This document shows positions 35,443 through 45,800 of a stretch of DNA of 52,843 nucleotides, in pieces. Position 1 is the first letter of the stretch; each line of letters begins with the position of its first letter. This DNA comes from Myxococcales bacterium. Its GTDB lineage: Bacteria; Myxococcota_A; Bradymonadia; UBA7976; UBA1532. The translations under genes were made by a program, and so were the position numbers. The stretch lies in assembly GCA_020633465.1 (NCBI GenBank), contig JACKDN010000041.1, positions 1-52,843 on the forward strand, in the 5' to 3' direction. The notes beneath the pieces were generated by a model. It had not been told where the DNA came from. It ran no database searches and saw only the letters and a program-made list of their open reading frames with translations.

Positions 35443-36789
35443 CTACTCCGTCTGGTGAATCGCGGTGATGGGCGGCAGGCGCGCGGCGCGCAGGGCGGGC
35501 CAGAAGGCCGAGAACCCGGTGATGATCGTGAAGGCGGCCACCGCGCCGATGAGATGCGCGGGGGCGACGACGAGGCTCAGGTGGTCATTCATGAAGATGG
35601 CCCGGGCGGCGGTCCAGGGCAGCGGCACGCCGACCGCGTCGATGATCAGCGCCACGGTCGCGCTGAGCGCCGCGCCGATCGACGTGGCCACCAGGCCCAG
35701 CAGCATCGCCTCGATGACGAACAACGCCAGCACCCGCCGCCGGCCCATGCCGATCGCCCGCAGCGTGCCCACCTCGCCGGTGCGCTCGCGCACCGCGATG
35801 TACAGCGCGTTCATGATGCCGATCGCGATCAGCACCGCCAGGATGCCGGTCAGCAGGAACGACACCGAGTCGATGGCGGTCAGCACCCAGGTCAAGAACG
35901 ACACCTCGTCGCGCCAGATGGTCAGGTCGAGCTTCTGACCGGTCCAGTCCTGGCCCATCACCGTCTCGAACTTCATGAAGAAGGGCTGCGGGTCGTGATC
36001 CATCACCGTGTAGCCCGCCTCGGTGAGCACCTCGCGCAGGTGCGCCATCACCGCCGGGGCGCGGTCGATGTCGTCGAGGTACAGGTACACCGCGCCGCTG
36101 GTGTCGGCCTTCAGACCGTAGAGCGAGCGCACGGCGTCCTTGGGCACGAAGGCGGCCCAGGTGCTCATCAGCCCCAGATCGTCGGCCACCGCGACGACGG
36201 TGAGATCGGCCGTGTTGCTCTGCCCGCGCAGCGTCTCGGTGCGCAGCGTCACCTGATCGCCCACCTGCACGCCCAGGCGATCGGCCTGGCTGCGGAACAG
36301 CATGATCGTGCCCGGCTCGCTCAGCCGGCGCGGCTCGCTCGGCCGCGCCTTCGCCGGATCGCCCTTCACGTAGGTCGCCGGCGCGGCCATCGTCAGCTGC
36401 TCGAACAGCGCGTCCTCTTCGCTGACCTCGATGCCGTGCAGGCCCACCCACATCGAGCTCGTCTCGCTGATCACCTTGCACCAGCCGCGGTGGCGATCGA
36501 GCACCCGGACGAGGCCCTCGGTGTTCTCGGTCGCGATGCGCCGGAGGGCATCGACGCCCTGGATCAGCGGCGCGACGTCGTCGGGCGTCGCTTTGTAGAA
36601 GCCCGCGACGTTCACGTGGCCCGAGGACAGCGTCGTCGCCGCCCGGGTCATGCTCACGTTCACCCCGCGCGACAGCGCCAGCAGGAACACCAGCAGGCCG
36701 GTCACCATCGCCAGCGCCAGCCCCAGCAGGAGCGTCCGGCGGCCACCCTGGCGCAGGTTGCGCCAGGCCACGAGCAGCAGCATCCGCAT
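35443..36789 (-). CDS. FtsX/MacB-type ABC permease
   Basis: A 448-residue inner-membrane permease with an N-terminal helix (residues 14-40), a large periplasmic domain (about 45-310), and three C-terminal helices (residues about 318-345, 365-395, 415-440) in the FtsX/MacB fold. Landmarks are AWRNLRQGGRRT at the start and RERTGEVGTLRAIGM at the coupling region. It works with the ATPase encoded at 38918. The gene stops four bases before the LolA-like gene starts. Confidence 0.88.
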   Translation of the reverse strand: MRMLLLVAWRNLRQGGRRTLLLGLALAMVTGLLVFLLALSRGVNVSMTRAATTLSSGHVNVAGFYKATPDDVAPLIQGVDALRRIATENTEGLVRVLDRHRGWCKVISETSSMWVGLHGIEVSEEDALFEQLTMAAPATYVKGDPAKARPSEPRRLSEPGTIMLFRSQADRLGVQVGDQVTLRTETLRGQSNTADLTVVAVADDLGLMSTWAAFVPKDAVRSLYGLKADTSGAVYLYLDDIDRAPAVMAHLREVLTEAGYTVMDHDPQPFFMKFETVMGQDWTGQKLDLTIWRDEVSFLTWVLTAIDSVSFLLTGILAVLIAIGIMNALYIAVRERTGEVGTLRAIGMGRRRVLALFVIEAMLLGLVATSIGAALSATVALIIDAVGVPLPWTAARAIFMNDHLSLVVAPAHLIGAVAAFTIITGFSAFWPALRAARLPPITAIHQTE

Positions 36790-36792
36790 CGC

Positions 36793-38916
36793 TCAGGCCT
36801 CCCGCATCGCTTCGACGGGCTGCACGCGGGTCGCGATGCGCGCCGGGTACCAGGTGCTGATCAGGCTGACCACCAGGATGACCACCAGCGCCACCAGCAG
36901 GTTGCCCGCGCCGACGGTCGGGTGCAGGCGCGGGCCCGAGAACAGGAACACCAGGATGTCGTTCTTCGCCGGGATGCCGACGTCGCCCATCCAGCCCACC
37001 AGCGCCGCGCCGAGGCCCGCGCCCACCCCGCCGCTCAGCAGGCCCAGCACCAGCGTCTCGAGCATCACCATCGCCATCACGAAGCGCCGCTGCGCGCCGA
37101 TGGCCCGCAGCGTGCCGATCTCGCGCACCCGCTCGAGGGTCGCCATCAGCATCGAGTTGTTGATGATGACCAGGGCGACGATGAAGATGATGCCGATCGC
37201 CAAGAGCAGCACGCCCCGGATGACCAGCACGAACTGACCGATGACGCCGGAGGCGGCGCGCCAGTCGACCACCTTCAGCTTCAGGCCGGCGGCGTCGACC
37301 GCGGCCTGCACCCGCGCCTTCGCCTCGTCGACGGCGACGCCGTCCGCCAGGATGACCGCCGCGTTCAGCACCACGCCGTCCAGCATCTGCTCGCGCGTGA
37401 AGGGGCGGTCGTCGGCCACGCGGGTGCCCGCCTCGCGCTCGATGCGCGCCACCTCGAAGTCGCCGAAGACGCTGCCGTCGGCGACCTTCTCGACGCTGTC
37501 GTCGGCGCCCCCGAAGAACGCCGCCTCGGCGTCGGCCCGGTCGACGCGCTCGAGGCCCACCTCGGCCTGGATGGCCTTCAGCTCGGCCTGCTGCGCCTCG
37601 GTCATCTGCCCGTACAGATCGCGGAAGGTCATCAGGTCGACGAGGTTGGCGGCGCCGCTCAGCTCGGATCGCTCGAGGCCGGCGAACTCGAAGGTGCCGT
37701 AGACCTTCACGTTCACCGACTTCATGTAACCCCGCTTCGTGAACGCGCGCAGCGTCAGCACGTCGCCGACGCGGAAGGGGTACAGCTCGACGCGCGGGGC
37801 GATCTGCTCGTAGAAGAAGGCGTAGCGCGCCTTCAGCGTGTCGTCGTCGACGGTCAGCGCGGCCTGCATCAGGGCGTCGAGATCGCTCTGCCCCTCGGTG
37901 GGCTGCACGTCGGGGAAGGCGGCGCGCAGCGTCTCGGTGAGGGCGGCGGCGTCCTCGGGCGACAGCATCAGCGTCAGCGATCCGTACAGGCTGCGGGCCT
38001 GCCGCGCCTTGGCGGCCAGCGCGGGATCGTCGGCGATGCGCGCGTCGTTCAGCGTCGCCGCGTCGTGCAGCTCGTCGAGCAGCCGGGCCACCTTCAGCTT
38101 CAGCTGGCTGTCGGCGAAGCGCTTGTTCATCAGCAGGCCGCGGCGCCCCTCGGGCACCGGCTGGCCCTCGACGATGCGGAAGCGATCGAACACCCGGGCG
38201 AACAGCGGCAGATCGGTGCCCAGGTAGCGCAGGTAGTACTGCACGCCGTCGCCGCCGGCCGGCGCCACCTTGGTGTCGAGGAAGTCGAGGGCCGCGCGCT
38301 TCGCGGCCAGATCGTCGCCGGCGAAGGGCGCCCAGAAGGCGTCCTGCTGCGCGCGCTCGACGTGCGCCAGGTTGGCGTCCAGCTCGGTGGTGTCGGCGGT
38401 GATGGCGCGGCTGTTGGCCAGATCGGCGTGCATCAGCTCGAGCAGGCGCTGCACCCGGTGGATCAGCGCGACGCGCGCGGCCGCGTCGCCGTCCTCGACC
38501 GCGCGGCGCAGCGCGTCCAGCGCCCGGTCGAGCTCGCTGCCGCGGCTCATGTTGGCCAGGCCCAGGCCCATGGGCACGACCGCCTCGACCCCGTCGAGCG
38601 CCTGCACCACGCGCTGCACCTCGCCGAAGTCCGGCACCTCGCCGTAATCGTCGCCGCCCATCCCGGTGCCGCCGAAGAGCGCGAGATCGTCCTTCGCCTC
38701 GGCGTCGTACAGCTGCAGGTGCCCCGAGAGGCTCTTGACGATGCTGCGCTCCATGCCGGCCTCGACGCTGTCGAGCAGCGACGTGCCGACGACGACCAGC
38801 GCCGTGCCGAACACCATGATCGAGCCCACGATCAGGCTCTTCACCTTGTGGCTGGCCAGGCTGCGCAGCGCCATCTGCGCCAGCACGCGGGCCTGAGCGA
38901 CGGGCGAGCCGGCCAC
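36793..38916 (-). CDS. FtsX/MacB-type ABC permease, large periplasmic domain
   Basis: A 707-residue permease, longer than the usual 400. A helix near residues 22-45 is followed by an unusually large periplasmic region (about 50-560, Ala/Asp-rich, predicted to be largely helical with repeats of acidic residues) and then three helices at about 565-700. The end includes LERVREIGTLRAIGAQ, the coupling segment conserved in FtsX-type transporters. GTG at 38916 lies just past the ATPase stop. The enlarged periplasmic part probably docks the LolA-like protein or the barrel (inference). Confidence 0.85.
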   Translation of the reverse strand: MAGSPVAQARVLAQMALRSLASHKVKSLIVGSIMVFGTALVVVGTSLLDSVEAGMERSIVKSLSGHLQLYDAEAKDDLALFGGTGMGGDDYGEVPDFGEVQRVVQALDGVEAVVPMGLGLANMSRGSELDRALDALRRAVEDGDAAARVALIHRVQRLLELMHADLANSRAITADTTELDANLAHVERAQQDAFWAPFAGDDLAAKRAALDFLDTKVAPAGGDGVQYYLRYLGTDLPLFARVFDRFRIVEGQPVPEGRRGLLMNKRFADSQLKLKVARLLDELHDAATLNDARIADDPALAAKARQARSLYGSLTLMLSPEDAAALTETLRAAFPDVQPTEGQSDLDALMQAALTVDDDTLKARYAFFYEQIAPRVELYPFRVGDVLTLRAFTKRGYMKSVNVKVYGTFEFAGLERSELSGAANLVDLMTFRDLYGQMTEAQQAELKAIQAEVGLERVDRADAEAAFFGGADDSVEKVADGSVFGDFEVARIEREAGTRVADDRPFTREQMLDGVVLNAAVILADGVAVDEAKARVQAAVDAAGLKLKVVDWRAASGVIGQFVLVIRGVLLLAIGIIFIVALVIINNSMLMATLERVREIGTLRAIGAQRRFVMAMVMLETLVLGLLSGGVGAGLGAALVGWMGDVGIPAKNDILVFLFSGPRLHPTVGAGNLLVALVVILVVSLISTWYPARIATRVQPVEAMREA

Positions 38917-38917
38917 G

Positions 38918-39652
38918 TCAGGCGGCCTCGCTGACGGGGTGGTCGGCGGCGATGCGGCCGTCGACCAGCTCGACCAGCCGGCGCGCGTGGCCCATCACGT
39001 TGGCGTCGTGGGTCGAGAAGATGAAGGTGGTGTGGTCGGTCCGGTTGATGTCCTTCATCAGCTCGATGATGGCGCCGCCGGTGCCCGAGTCGAGGTTGGC
39101 GGTGGGCTCGTCGGCCATGACGATGGCCGGCCGCGTCACGAGGGCGCGGGCGATGGCGACGCGCTGCCGCTGACCGCCGCTGAGCTCGTTGGGGCGCTGC
39201 CGGGTCTGGGGGGTGAGCCCCACCTTGTCGACCATCTCGGCCACGCGGCGCTTGCGGTCGGCGCTGGTGAGGCCGCCCTGCAGCAGCAGCGGCAGCTCGA
39301 CGTTCTGGAAGACGTCCAGCACGCCGACGAGGTTGAAGGACTGGAAGATGAAGCCCAGCTTGTGCAGCCGCAGCGTGGTCAGCTGCTTCTCGGACAGCTC
39401 GCTGGTGGACTGCCCCTCGATGCGCACCGCGCCCGCGGTGGGTACGTCGACGCAGCCCACCAGGTTCAGCAGCGTGGTCTTGCCGCTGCCCGACGGGCCG
39501 GCGATGGCGATGAACTCGCCCCGCTCGATGCGCAGGTCGACCCCGCGTAGCGCCTGCACGGTCAGCTTGCCGAGCGGATAGTCCTTGGTGACGGCCGAGA
39601 GCTCGACGATGGGCCCCGAGGCGGGGGCTCCGGGGGCGGTGGACGCGCTCAA
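38918..39652 (-). CDS. ABC transporter ATPase, LolD/MacB type
   Basis: A 244-residue ABC ATPase. Walker A GPSGSGKT (about residues 54-61), Q-loop FIFQSFNLVGVLDVF, signature LSGGQRQRVAIARAL, Walker B IVMADEPT and a switch His in STHDANVMGH are all intact. It powers the two FtsX-type permeases, with which it forms the inner-membrane part of the five-gene operon. TTG at 39652 is supported by a GGGAGGT site. LolD, MacB and FtsE-like proteins look much the same; LolD/MacB is favoured by the LolA-like gene in the operon. Confidence 0.92.
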   Translation of the reverse strand: MSASTAPGAPASGPIVELSAVTKDYPLGKLTVQALRGVDLRIERGEFIAIAGPSGSGKTTLLNLVGCVDVPTAGAVRIEGQSTSELSEKQLTTLRLHKLGFIFQSFNLVGVLDVFQNVELPLLLQGGLTSADRKRRVAEMVDKVGLTPQTRQRPNELSGGQRQRVAIARALVTRPAIVMADEPTANLDSGTGGAIIELMKDINRTDHTTFIFSTHDANVMGHARRLVELVDGRIAADHPVSEAA

Positions 39653-39744
39653 GCTGACCTCCCGTGCGTGCGGCGCGAGGGTAGGCGCCCCTCACGGGTG
39701 GGTCAACGGGGCTCTCGTCGAGACGGCGCGGGCGCGCGCGAGGC

Positions 39745-39921
39745 TCAGCCGGCGAGCTTGCCTGCGGTGAACAGGACGAGGCCGCCGATGACCAGGAAGA
39801 CCGCCAGCGCCACGAAGAACAGCAGCTTGGCGATGCCCGCCGCCGCGCCGGCGATGCCCGAGAAGCCGAGACCGCCGGCGATGATGGCGATGGCCAGGAA
39901 GATGAACGCCCACTTCAGCAT
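39745..39921 (-). CDS. DUF1328 small membrane protein
   Basis: A 58-residue peptide made of two hydrophobic helices (residues 3-30 and 34-56) starting MLKWAFIFL and including GGLGFSGIAGAAAGIAKLLF, the standard DUF1328/YtjA pattern. GAGGTG precedes the ATG at 39921. DUF1328 proteins are stress-linked, of unknown action. It lies alone between the ABC operon start (39652) and the divergent baeRF gene. Confidence 0.85.
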   Translation of the reverse strand: MLKWAFIFLAIAIIAGGLGFSGIAGAAAGIAKLLFFVALAVFLVIGGLVLFTAGKLAG

Positions 39922-40132
39922 GAGACACCTCGCTTTCGTCGTCGTGGCTCGGCGTTACAAGCGGCGTGCCGACGCCGGGCGCGGCGCTGCGCCGGGCCTC
40001 CACGACGCGCTTTGCCCCACGCAGGGCGGCGGCGCGTACCAGATTGACCCTCGCTCGGGGGCGACCCGGGCGCCGGGCCGGCGGGCACACCCTTTGCTCG
40101 ACCAGAGCCTGCACCGACGAAGGGAGACCGAC
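39922..40132. promoter_or_regulatory. Divergent region between DUF1328 and baeRF genes
   Basis: 211 bases without a gene. The region holds the promoters for the minus-strand DUF1328 peptide and the plus-strand baeRF gene. An AGGGAGA site near 40119-40126 supports the TTG start at 40133. No operator could be assigned. Confidence 0.35.
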
Positions 40133-41266
40133 TTGAGCACCCCCATCCGAGACCACGAGCTGCGCACGCTGGTCGAACAGGCCACGTCGCCCGCGGTGTC
40201 GATCTACGCGCCGATGGCCAAAGCCGGGCCGGACACGCGGCAGAACGCGACCCGCTTCAAGAACCTCGTCCGCGAGGCGGCCGAGCGGCTGGACATCGAG
40301 CGCCCGGACGAGGATCCGCTGCTCGCCCCCCTGTACGCGCGGATCGACGACCACGACTTCTGGCAGCACCAGGAGCAGGGCCTCGCGGTCTTCCGATCCC
40401 GCGACGTCCTGCGCTGGGTGAAGCTGCCCGTCGAGACGCTGACCGAAGTGACCGTGGCGGACACCTTCCGCGTGGCGCCGATCCTGGCGCTGCTGGCCGG
40501 GAACCAGGCCTTCGACATCCTGACGCTGAGCCTCGGCGAGGTGCGGCTGTTCGAATGCGACCGCTTCGTGATGCAGCCCCAGAAGCTGCCCGCGGGCGCG
40601 CCCCGACGCCTCGAGGACGCCGTCGGCTACGACTCGCCGCGCGCCAACCTGCAGTTCCACAGCGCCGGGCGCGGCGGCAACCGGCCCATCTACCACGGGC
40701 ACTCCGCCGAGCCCTCGCCCGACGCCGAGGTGAGGCAGTTCTTCGGCCGCCTGGCCGCCGCGCTGGGGCCCTTCCTGGACGTCCGCGTGCCGTTGGTGCT
40801 GGCCGGCCAGCCCCACCTGCAGGCGCGCTTCCGCGAGGTGGCCCACCTGCCGCAGCTGCTGCCCGACGGCGTCGAGCTGGGCGTCGAGTCGATGAGCGAC
40901 GACGCGCTGCACGCGCAGGGGTGGTCGGTGGTCGAGGCGGCGGTGCGCGCAGAGCGGCGCGACCGGCCCCTGCAGCGGCTGTCGGGCTTGGTGGCCCACG
41001 GGCGCGCGGTGACCGGCGTGGGCGACGTGCTGCCCGCGGCCGTCGAGGGGCGCGTCGACACCCTGCTGGTGGCCCCCGACGCGCACCGGCTGGGGCGCAT
41101 CGATCCCACCACCCATCGGGTGTCGCTGGACGGCGCCGATGGCTCGGGCGAAGACCTGATCGAGCGCGCCGCGCGCGAGACCTGGCTCAACGGCGGCGCG
41201 GTGGTGTCGGTGCCCGAGGAGATGCTGGGCGACGACGCGCCGGTGGCGGCGGTGCTGCGCTACTGA
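40133..41266 (+). CDS. Bacterial archaeo-eukaryotic release-factor family protein (baeRF)
   Basis: A 377-residue soluble protein with the three-part layout of bacterial relatives of the eRF1/archaeal release factor: an N-terminal domain with LVEQATSPAVSIYAPM at its start, a central domain with LSLGEVRLFECD, and a C-terminal domain with TLLVAPDAHRLGRIDPTTH. These proteins are suspected of ribosome rescue or stress roles. TTG at 40133 is preceded by AGGGAGA. Its 3' end overlaps the convergent hemerythrin gene by seven bases. Family number within baeRF not assigned. Confidence 0.8.
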   Translation: MSTPIRDHELRTLVEQATSPAVSIYAPMAKAGPDTRQNATRFKNLVREAAERLDIERPDEDPLLAPLYARIDDHDFWQHQEQGLAVFRSRDVLRWVKLPVETLTEVTVADTFRVAPILALLAGNQAFDILTLSLGEVRLFECDRFVMQPQKLPAGAPRRLEDAVGYDSPRANLQFHSAGRGGNRPIYHGHSAEPSPDAEVRQFFGRLAAALGPFLDVRVPLVLAGQPHLQARFREVAHLPQLLPDGVELGVESMSDDALHAQGWSVVEAAVRAERRDRPLQRLSGLVAHGRAVTGVGDVLPAAVEGRVDTLLVAPDAHRLGRIDPTTHRVSLDGADGSGEDLIERAARETWLNGGAVVSVPEEMLGDDAPVAAVLRY

Positions 41267-41673
41267 TCGCGCGCGCCCTGCGGCGCGGCCCGGCCGACGG
41301 CATCGAGGACGGCGGGGGGCAGGCGCGCCTCGCAGGCCGGGAACAGGGTGCGCTCCTCGAAGCGCACGTGATCGCGCAGCAGATCGGCGAACGGTCCCAG
41401 GCGGCCGGCGTCCAGGTGGCCGCGCAGCGTGGCGTGCTCGGCCCGGGTGCGCGCGGCGAGGTCGACCTCGCCCGCCTCTTCGAGGGCCGGCAGCAGCAGG
41501 CGCTCCTCGACATCGAAGTGCGGCGCGAGGTGGGTGGCCCAGGCGTGGTCGACGGCGGCGCGCAGGGCGGCGTCGTCTTCCCCCGCGTCGACGGCGCGGC
41601 GCACGCGGCGGGCGAGGACGAGGGCCTGGTGATGATCGTCGGACAGGCCGTGCAGGCGGGGGTCGCGCTTCAT
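41260..41673 (-). CDS. Hemerythrin-domain protein
   Basis: A 137-residue four-helix HHE/hemerythrin protein, with His and Glu iron ligands distributed in LSDDHHQAL (residues 10-18), WATHLAPHFDVEERLLLPAL (about 45-64), EHATLRGHL and DHVRFEERTLFPA. It binds two irons and could sense or store oxygen or NO, or support di-iron repair. It lies 34 bases downstream of the PP2C-like/receiver gene on the same strand, so it may be under its signalling output. Convergent with the baeRF gene. Confidence 0.9.
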   Translation of the reverse strand: MKRDPRLHGLSDDHHQALVLARRVRRAVDAGEDDAALRAAVDHAWATHLAPHFDVEERLLLPALEEAGEVDLAARTRAEHATLRGHLDAGRLGPFADLLRDHVRFEERTLFPACEARLPPAVLDAVGRAAPQGARDQ

Positions 41674-41707
41674 GAGTCTCCCTTCCGGCCCGCGCCCGCG
41701 GGGCGCG

Positions 41708-42751
41708 TCACAGGGCGTCCAGCACGGCGCGGATGTGCTTGAAGCCCAGCTTGCTGCAGGTGGCGTCGGCGCCGGCCGCGCGCAGGGCGGCGTTGGCGTC
41801 CTCGCGGCCCGAGATGGCGACGATGGGGCCGCGGAAGCCGTCGCCGCGCAGGGCGGTGATCAGGTCGACGCCGCTGCCGTCCGCCAGCCGATCGTCCACC
41901 AGCACGCAGTCGACGTCGCCGCCCGCGACGCGCTCGCGCGCGGCGGTGACCGAGGTGCAGGTGTCGACGTCGAGATCGGCCAGGAACGCGCGCTGGACCG
42001 AGCGCACGAAGGGCGGATGGGGATCGGCGAACAGCAACCGGCGGGCGGCGGCGCGCGCCGGCGGGCGCGGCGTCGGCGGCGGCGGGCGCGAGGCGACGGC
42101 GGGCGCGGCCTCGTCCGGCGCGGGGTGGGGCCGCTCGCGGGTGTCGCCGAGCACGCGCGGCGCGGGGCCGCCGACCTCGAGCAACAGCACGCCGATGTCG
42201 TCGAGGGGCGGCACCACCACACCCGCGCCCGCGTCGACCAGCGCGGCGAGGGCGCTCAGCGGCGGCCCCAGCAGCAGGCCGGTGGGCGCCGACGGACGCG
42301 GCTGGCCGGTGGCGACGATCAGCTGGCGCAAGCTGTCCACCGAGGTCGAGAAGAGGTCGGGCTCGGCGCCCGGCTGGCCGAGCTGCCCGCGGCCGCGCTG
42401 ATGCAGCACGACCGGCCCGCCGTCGCCGAGGGCGTAGACGTCGAAGGCCCCGACGGTGGCGCCGATGGCTCGTCGCGTGTCGGCGCGCACCAGGGCAGCG
42501 CGCGCGTGGGCCCCGGTGCCGCCGAGCTTGCGGTGCGCCACCTCGAGCGCCTCGCCCAGCGAGCGTGCGTCGGGGGCGCGCCCCTCGGTGTCGAGGGCGT
42601 TGCGCGCCACGCTGAGCGCGGCCTCGGCCGCGCCGTGGCGGTTGCCCACCGCCAGCGCCACCACCGGCACCCCGCCGACGGACCACACCGCGCCGCTGAC
42701 CCACCCGCGGCCGGGCGCCGCCTCGACCACCATCGCCCAACGAGAGCTCAT
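41708..42751 (-). CDS. PP2C-like/receiver-domain fusion protein
   Basis: A 347-residue signalling protein. Residues about 1-190 have a PP2C-like order of beta strands (VVALAVGNRHGAAEAA where PP2C has a GD-x-GGH site, and DDIGVLLLEVG like a terminal metal-site strand), but the usual metal-binding Asp residues appear changed, so the phosphatase may be inactive. A Pro/Arg linker (about 205-235) joins a C-terminal receiver domain with phospho-Asp in LVDDRLADGSG, a Ser/Thr in AISG and Lys in CSKLGFKHI. ATG 42751 is favoured over longer starts. Partner kinase is not encoded nearby. Confidence 0.75.
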   Translation of the reverse strand: MSSRWAMVVEAAPGRGWVSGAVWSVGGVPVVALAVGNRHGAAEAALSVARNALDTEGRAPDARSLGEALEVAHRKLGGTGAHARAALVRADTRRAIGATVGAFDVYALGDGGPVVLHQRGRGQLGQPGAEPDLFSTSVDSLRQLIVATGQPRPSAPTGLLLGPPLSALAALVDAGAGVVVPPLDDIGVLLLEVGGPAPRVLGDTRERPHPAPDEAAPAVASRPPPPTPRPPARAAARRLLFADPHPPFVRSVQRAFLADLDVDTCTSVTAARERVAGGDVDCVLVDDRLADGSGVDLITALRGDGFRGPIVAISGREDANAALRAAGADATCSKLGFKHIRAVLDAL

Positions 42752-42834
42752 GCCCCGCAGCATACGTGCTGGCGCGTTGCGCGAAACCCCCCGGACGCCC
42801 ACCATGGGGCCGTCGACCCGTTCGCGAGGTTCCC

Positions 42835-45800
42835 ATGACCGTCCGCTCCCTTGCCCGCCGCCGCGCGGCGCTCGCTCTCGTGCTGTCCGCGGCCCTGGGG
42901 GCGTGCGACGACGGCGACGGCAGCGCCGCCGAGGACTGCGCCAGCGCCGACGACTGCCCGGCCGACAACCTGTGCATCGACGCGCGCTGCTATCCCACCG
43001 AAGACACCGACGGCGACAGCGACGGGCTGCCCGACGCGGTCGAGGTGGCCATCGGCACCAACCCGAACGATCCCGACACCGACGGCGACGGCCGGCCGGA
43101 CGGCTTCGAGGTGGAGTACCGCCCGGGCGACGGCGTGATCGACGCGCGCGACACCGACGGCGACGGCAAGCCCGACGCCCTCGAGAGCCTGACCAACGAC
43201 GCCGACGACGACGGCGTGCCCGACCAGCTCGATCCCTGCGACGACGATCCCACCTGCCCCGACACCAGCCCCGAGCGGTGCAACGGGCGCGACGACGACG
43301 ACGACGGGCAGGTGGACGAGGACTTCCCGTCGCTGGGCGAGCCGTGCACGGCCGGCGTGGGCATCTGCGCGGTCGACGGCGAGCGGACGTGCACCGCGGA
43401 CGGCGGCGGCGTCGAGTGCACCGGCGCGGTGGGGACGCCCGAAGAGGAGACCTGCGACGGGCGGGACAACGACTGCGACGCCGAGGTCGACGAGGGCTTC
43501 GGCGTGGGCGATCTGTGCGAGATCACGATGGGCGGGTGCAGCGTCGTGGCGCAGGTGGCCTGCCTGCCGGGGGGCCAGTCGCGCTGCATCGGCGAGGGGC
43601 CGCAGCCGAACGACGAGCTGTGCAACGACGCCGACGACGACTGTGACGGCGCGGTGGACGAGGATCTGGGGCTGGACGCGCCGTGCACCGTGGGCGTCGG
43701 CGCGTGCGCGGCGCAGGGGCGGCCGGTGTGCGGGGTCGAGGGCGAGGTGGTGTGCGCGGGGCAGGCGGGCGAGCCGGCGGCCGCCGAGGCGTGCAACGGG
43801 ATCGACGACGACTGCGACGGGACGACCGACGAGGGCTTCGACCTGGGCGTGGCCTGCAGCGTGGGCGTGGGCGCCTGCGCCGCCGAGGGCGTGACGGTCT
43901 GCGGGGCCGACGACGCGGTGGTGTGCGGGGCCGAGGCGGGCGAGGCCGGCCTCGAGACCTGCAACGGCGCCGACGACGACTGCGACGGCGAGGTGGACGA
44001 GGATCGCGACGGCGACGGCGTGCCCGCGTGCGAGGACTGCAGCGAGGACGATCCGAACGTGCACACGCCGGCCGAGGCCGAGCTGTGCAACGCGATCGAC
44101 GACGACTGCGACGGCGCCGTGGACGAGGGGCTGCCCATCGGGGCGCCCTGCGCGGTCGGGCAGGGGGCCTGCCGGGCGATGGGCACATGGGCCTGCGCCG
44201 AGGACGGCACGGTCGAGTGCCAGGCCGCCGAGGGCGGGCCGCAGGTGGAGATCTGCAACCAGCTCGACGACGACTGCGACGGGGCGGTGGACGAGGATCA
44301 CGACGGCGACGGCGCGGCGGCGTGCGACGACTGCCGGCCCGACGACGGCCAGGCCTTCCCCGGCGCGACCGAGCGGTGCAACGGGCTGGACGACGACTGC
44401 GACGAGGCCATCGACGAGGGCATCGGGGTCGGCGAGCCGTGCCAGGCGGGCGTCGGCGCCTGCGTTCGCGACGGTACGGGGGTGTGCGGGGTCGACGGGC
44501 TGCTGGCCTGCGACGCCGAGCCGGGCGACGGGAGCGAAGAGAGCTGCAACGGCGTGGACGACGACTGCGATGGCAGCGCCGACGAGGGCTTCGACGTGGG
44601 CGGGGCCTGCGTGGGCGGCGTGGGGCTGTGCGCCGGGCCGGGCGCGCTCGCGTGCGGCGACGATGGCGCGACGGTGTGCGTGGACGTCGCCGGGCCCGCG
44701 CCGGCGACCGAGCTGTGCAGCGGGCTGGACGAGGACTGCGACGGCAGCGTCGACGAGGCCCCGCTGGCGGCCATCCCGTGGAGCGGCGATGCCTCGCTCA
44801 GCCTGCCCGACTGCGACGCGTTGCCCCTGAGCGAGCCGCAGACCTTCGACGTGCTGCGCGCCGACTGCGCGCCGCTGCAGCTGGCCTGGACGGCGAACTG
44901 CCCGGGCTGCAACGGCGAGGAGGTGTTGGCCTACGACGTCACGGTCGACGGCGCGGCGCTGTCCGAGGGCCTCTTCATCCGCAACGAGCAGCCCGCCGAG
45001 GCGGCGGTGTGCCTGGGCGAGCGGGCCTACCTCGCGCGGCCGACCCGCTTCGGCGCGCGCTCCAACGCGGGCTGCAACTTCCTCGCGGCGTCGCTGGACG
45101 GGCTGCGCGTCGAGCGCGTCACCGACGACGTGTGCCCGCGCCTGGGCGACGTGCTGGCCGGCAACGGCGCCTTCGACGCCGACCTCGACGGCTGGGACGT
45201 GAACGGGCGCGTGGCGGTGCTGGCCAACGCGAACGAGGGGCGCAACCCGCAGGCCGCCTTGAGCGGTGACGCGGGGCAGTGCAGCAACGGGGCGAGCGTG
45301 ACGACGCTGGCCTCGGTGCCCGCGGTGGCGCGCGGCGACGGCTGGGGCGTGACGTGGCGCGCGGCGGGCGTGCCCACCGAGAGCTTCGGCGTGAGCCTGC
45401 GGGGCACGCGCTCGGCGGCGCTGACGCCTCGGCCGGATCCCGGCGTCCTGACGCCGGGCGCGGTGTGCGTGCCGCCCGAGGACTTCGGCAACGTGATCGA
45501 GGCCAGCCTCTTCGTCGGCGGGCGCACGGGCGCCTGCGCCAACCTGCCGGCCTTCAGCTACCTGCTCGACGACGTGCAGATCGAGCCGGTCGTGGGCTGC
45601 CCGACGGCGGTCGGCGGCGTGATCGACTCGAACCCGAGCTTCGAGCACGGGCTCTTGGGCTGGCTGCCGCAGAACGACGTGCGGATCGGGCCGAACCCCT
45701 TCGAGCGCGGCTCGACGGCGGCGCTGCTGCAGGGGCCGGGCGGCTGCCTGAGCCCGACCTCGGTGAGCGCGCCCATCGACGTCGGCGATCCCAGCGGGGG

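Noticed and set aside
35275..38934. Long plus-strand frame of over 1200 codons opposite the ABC permeases
   Set aside because: His/Arg/Gln-rich shadow of two genuine permease genes with membrane helices and conserved coupling motifs.
43260..44760. CRISPR-like repeated DNA
   Set aside because: Repeats code for MopE-type protein units in frame and vary at third positions, so they are protein repeats.
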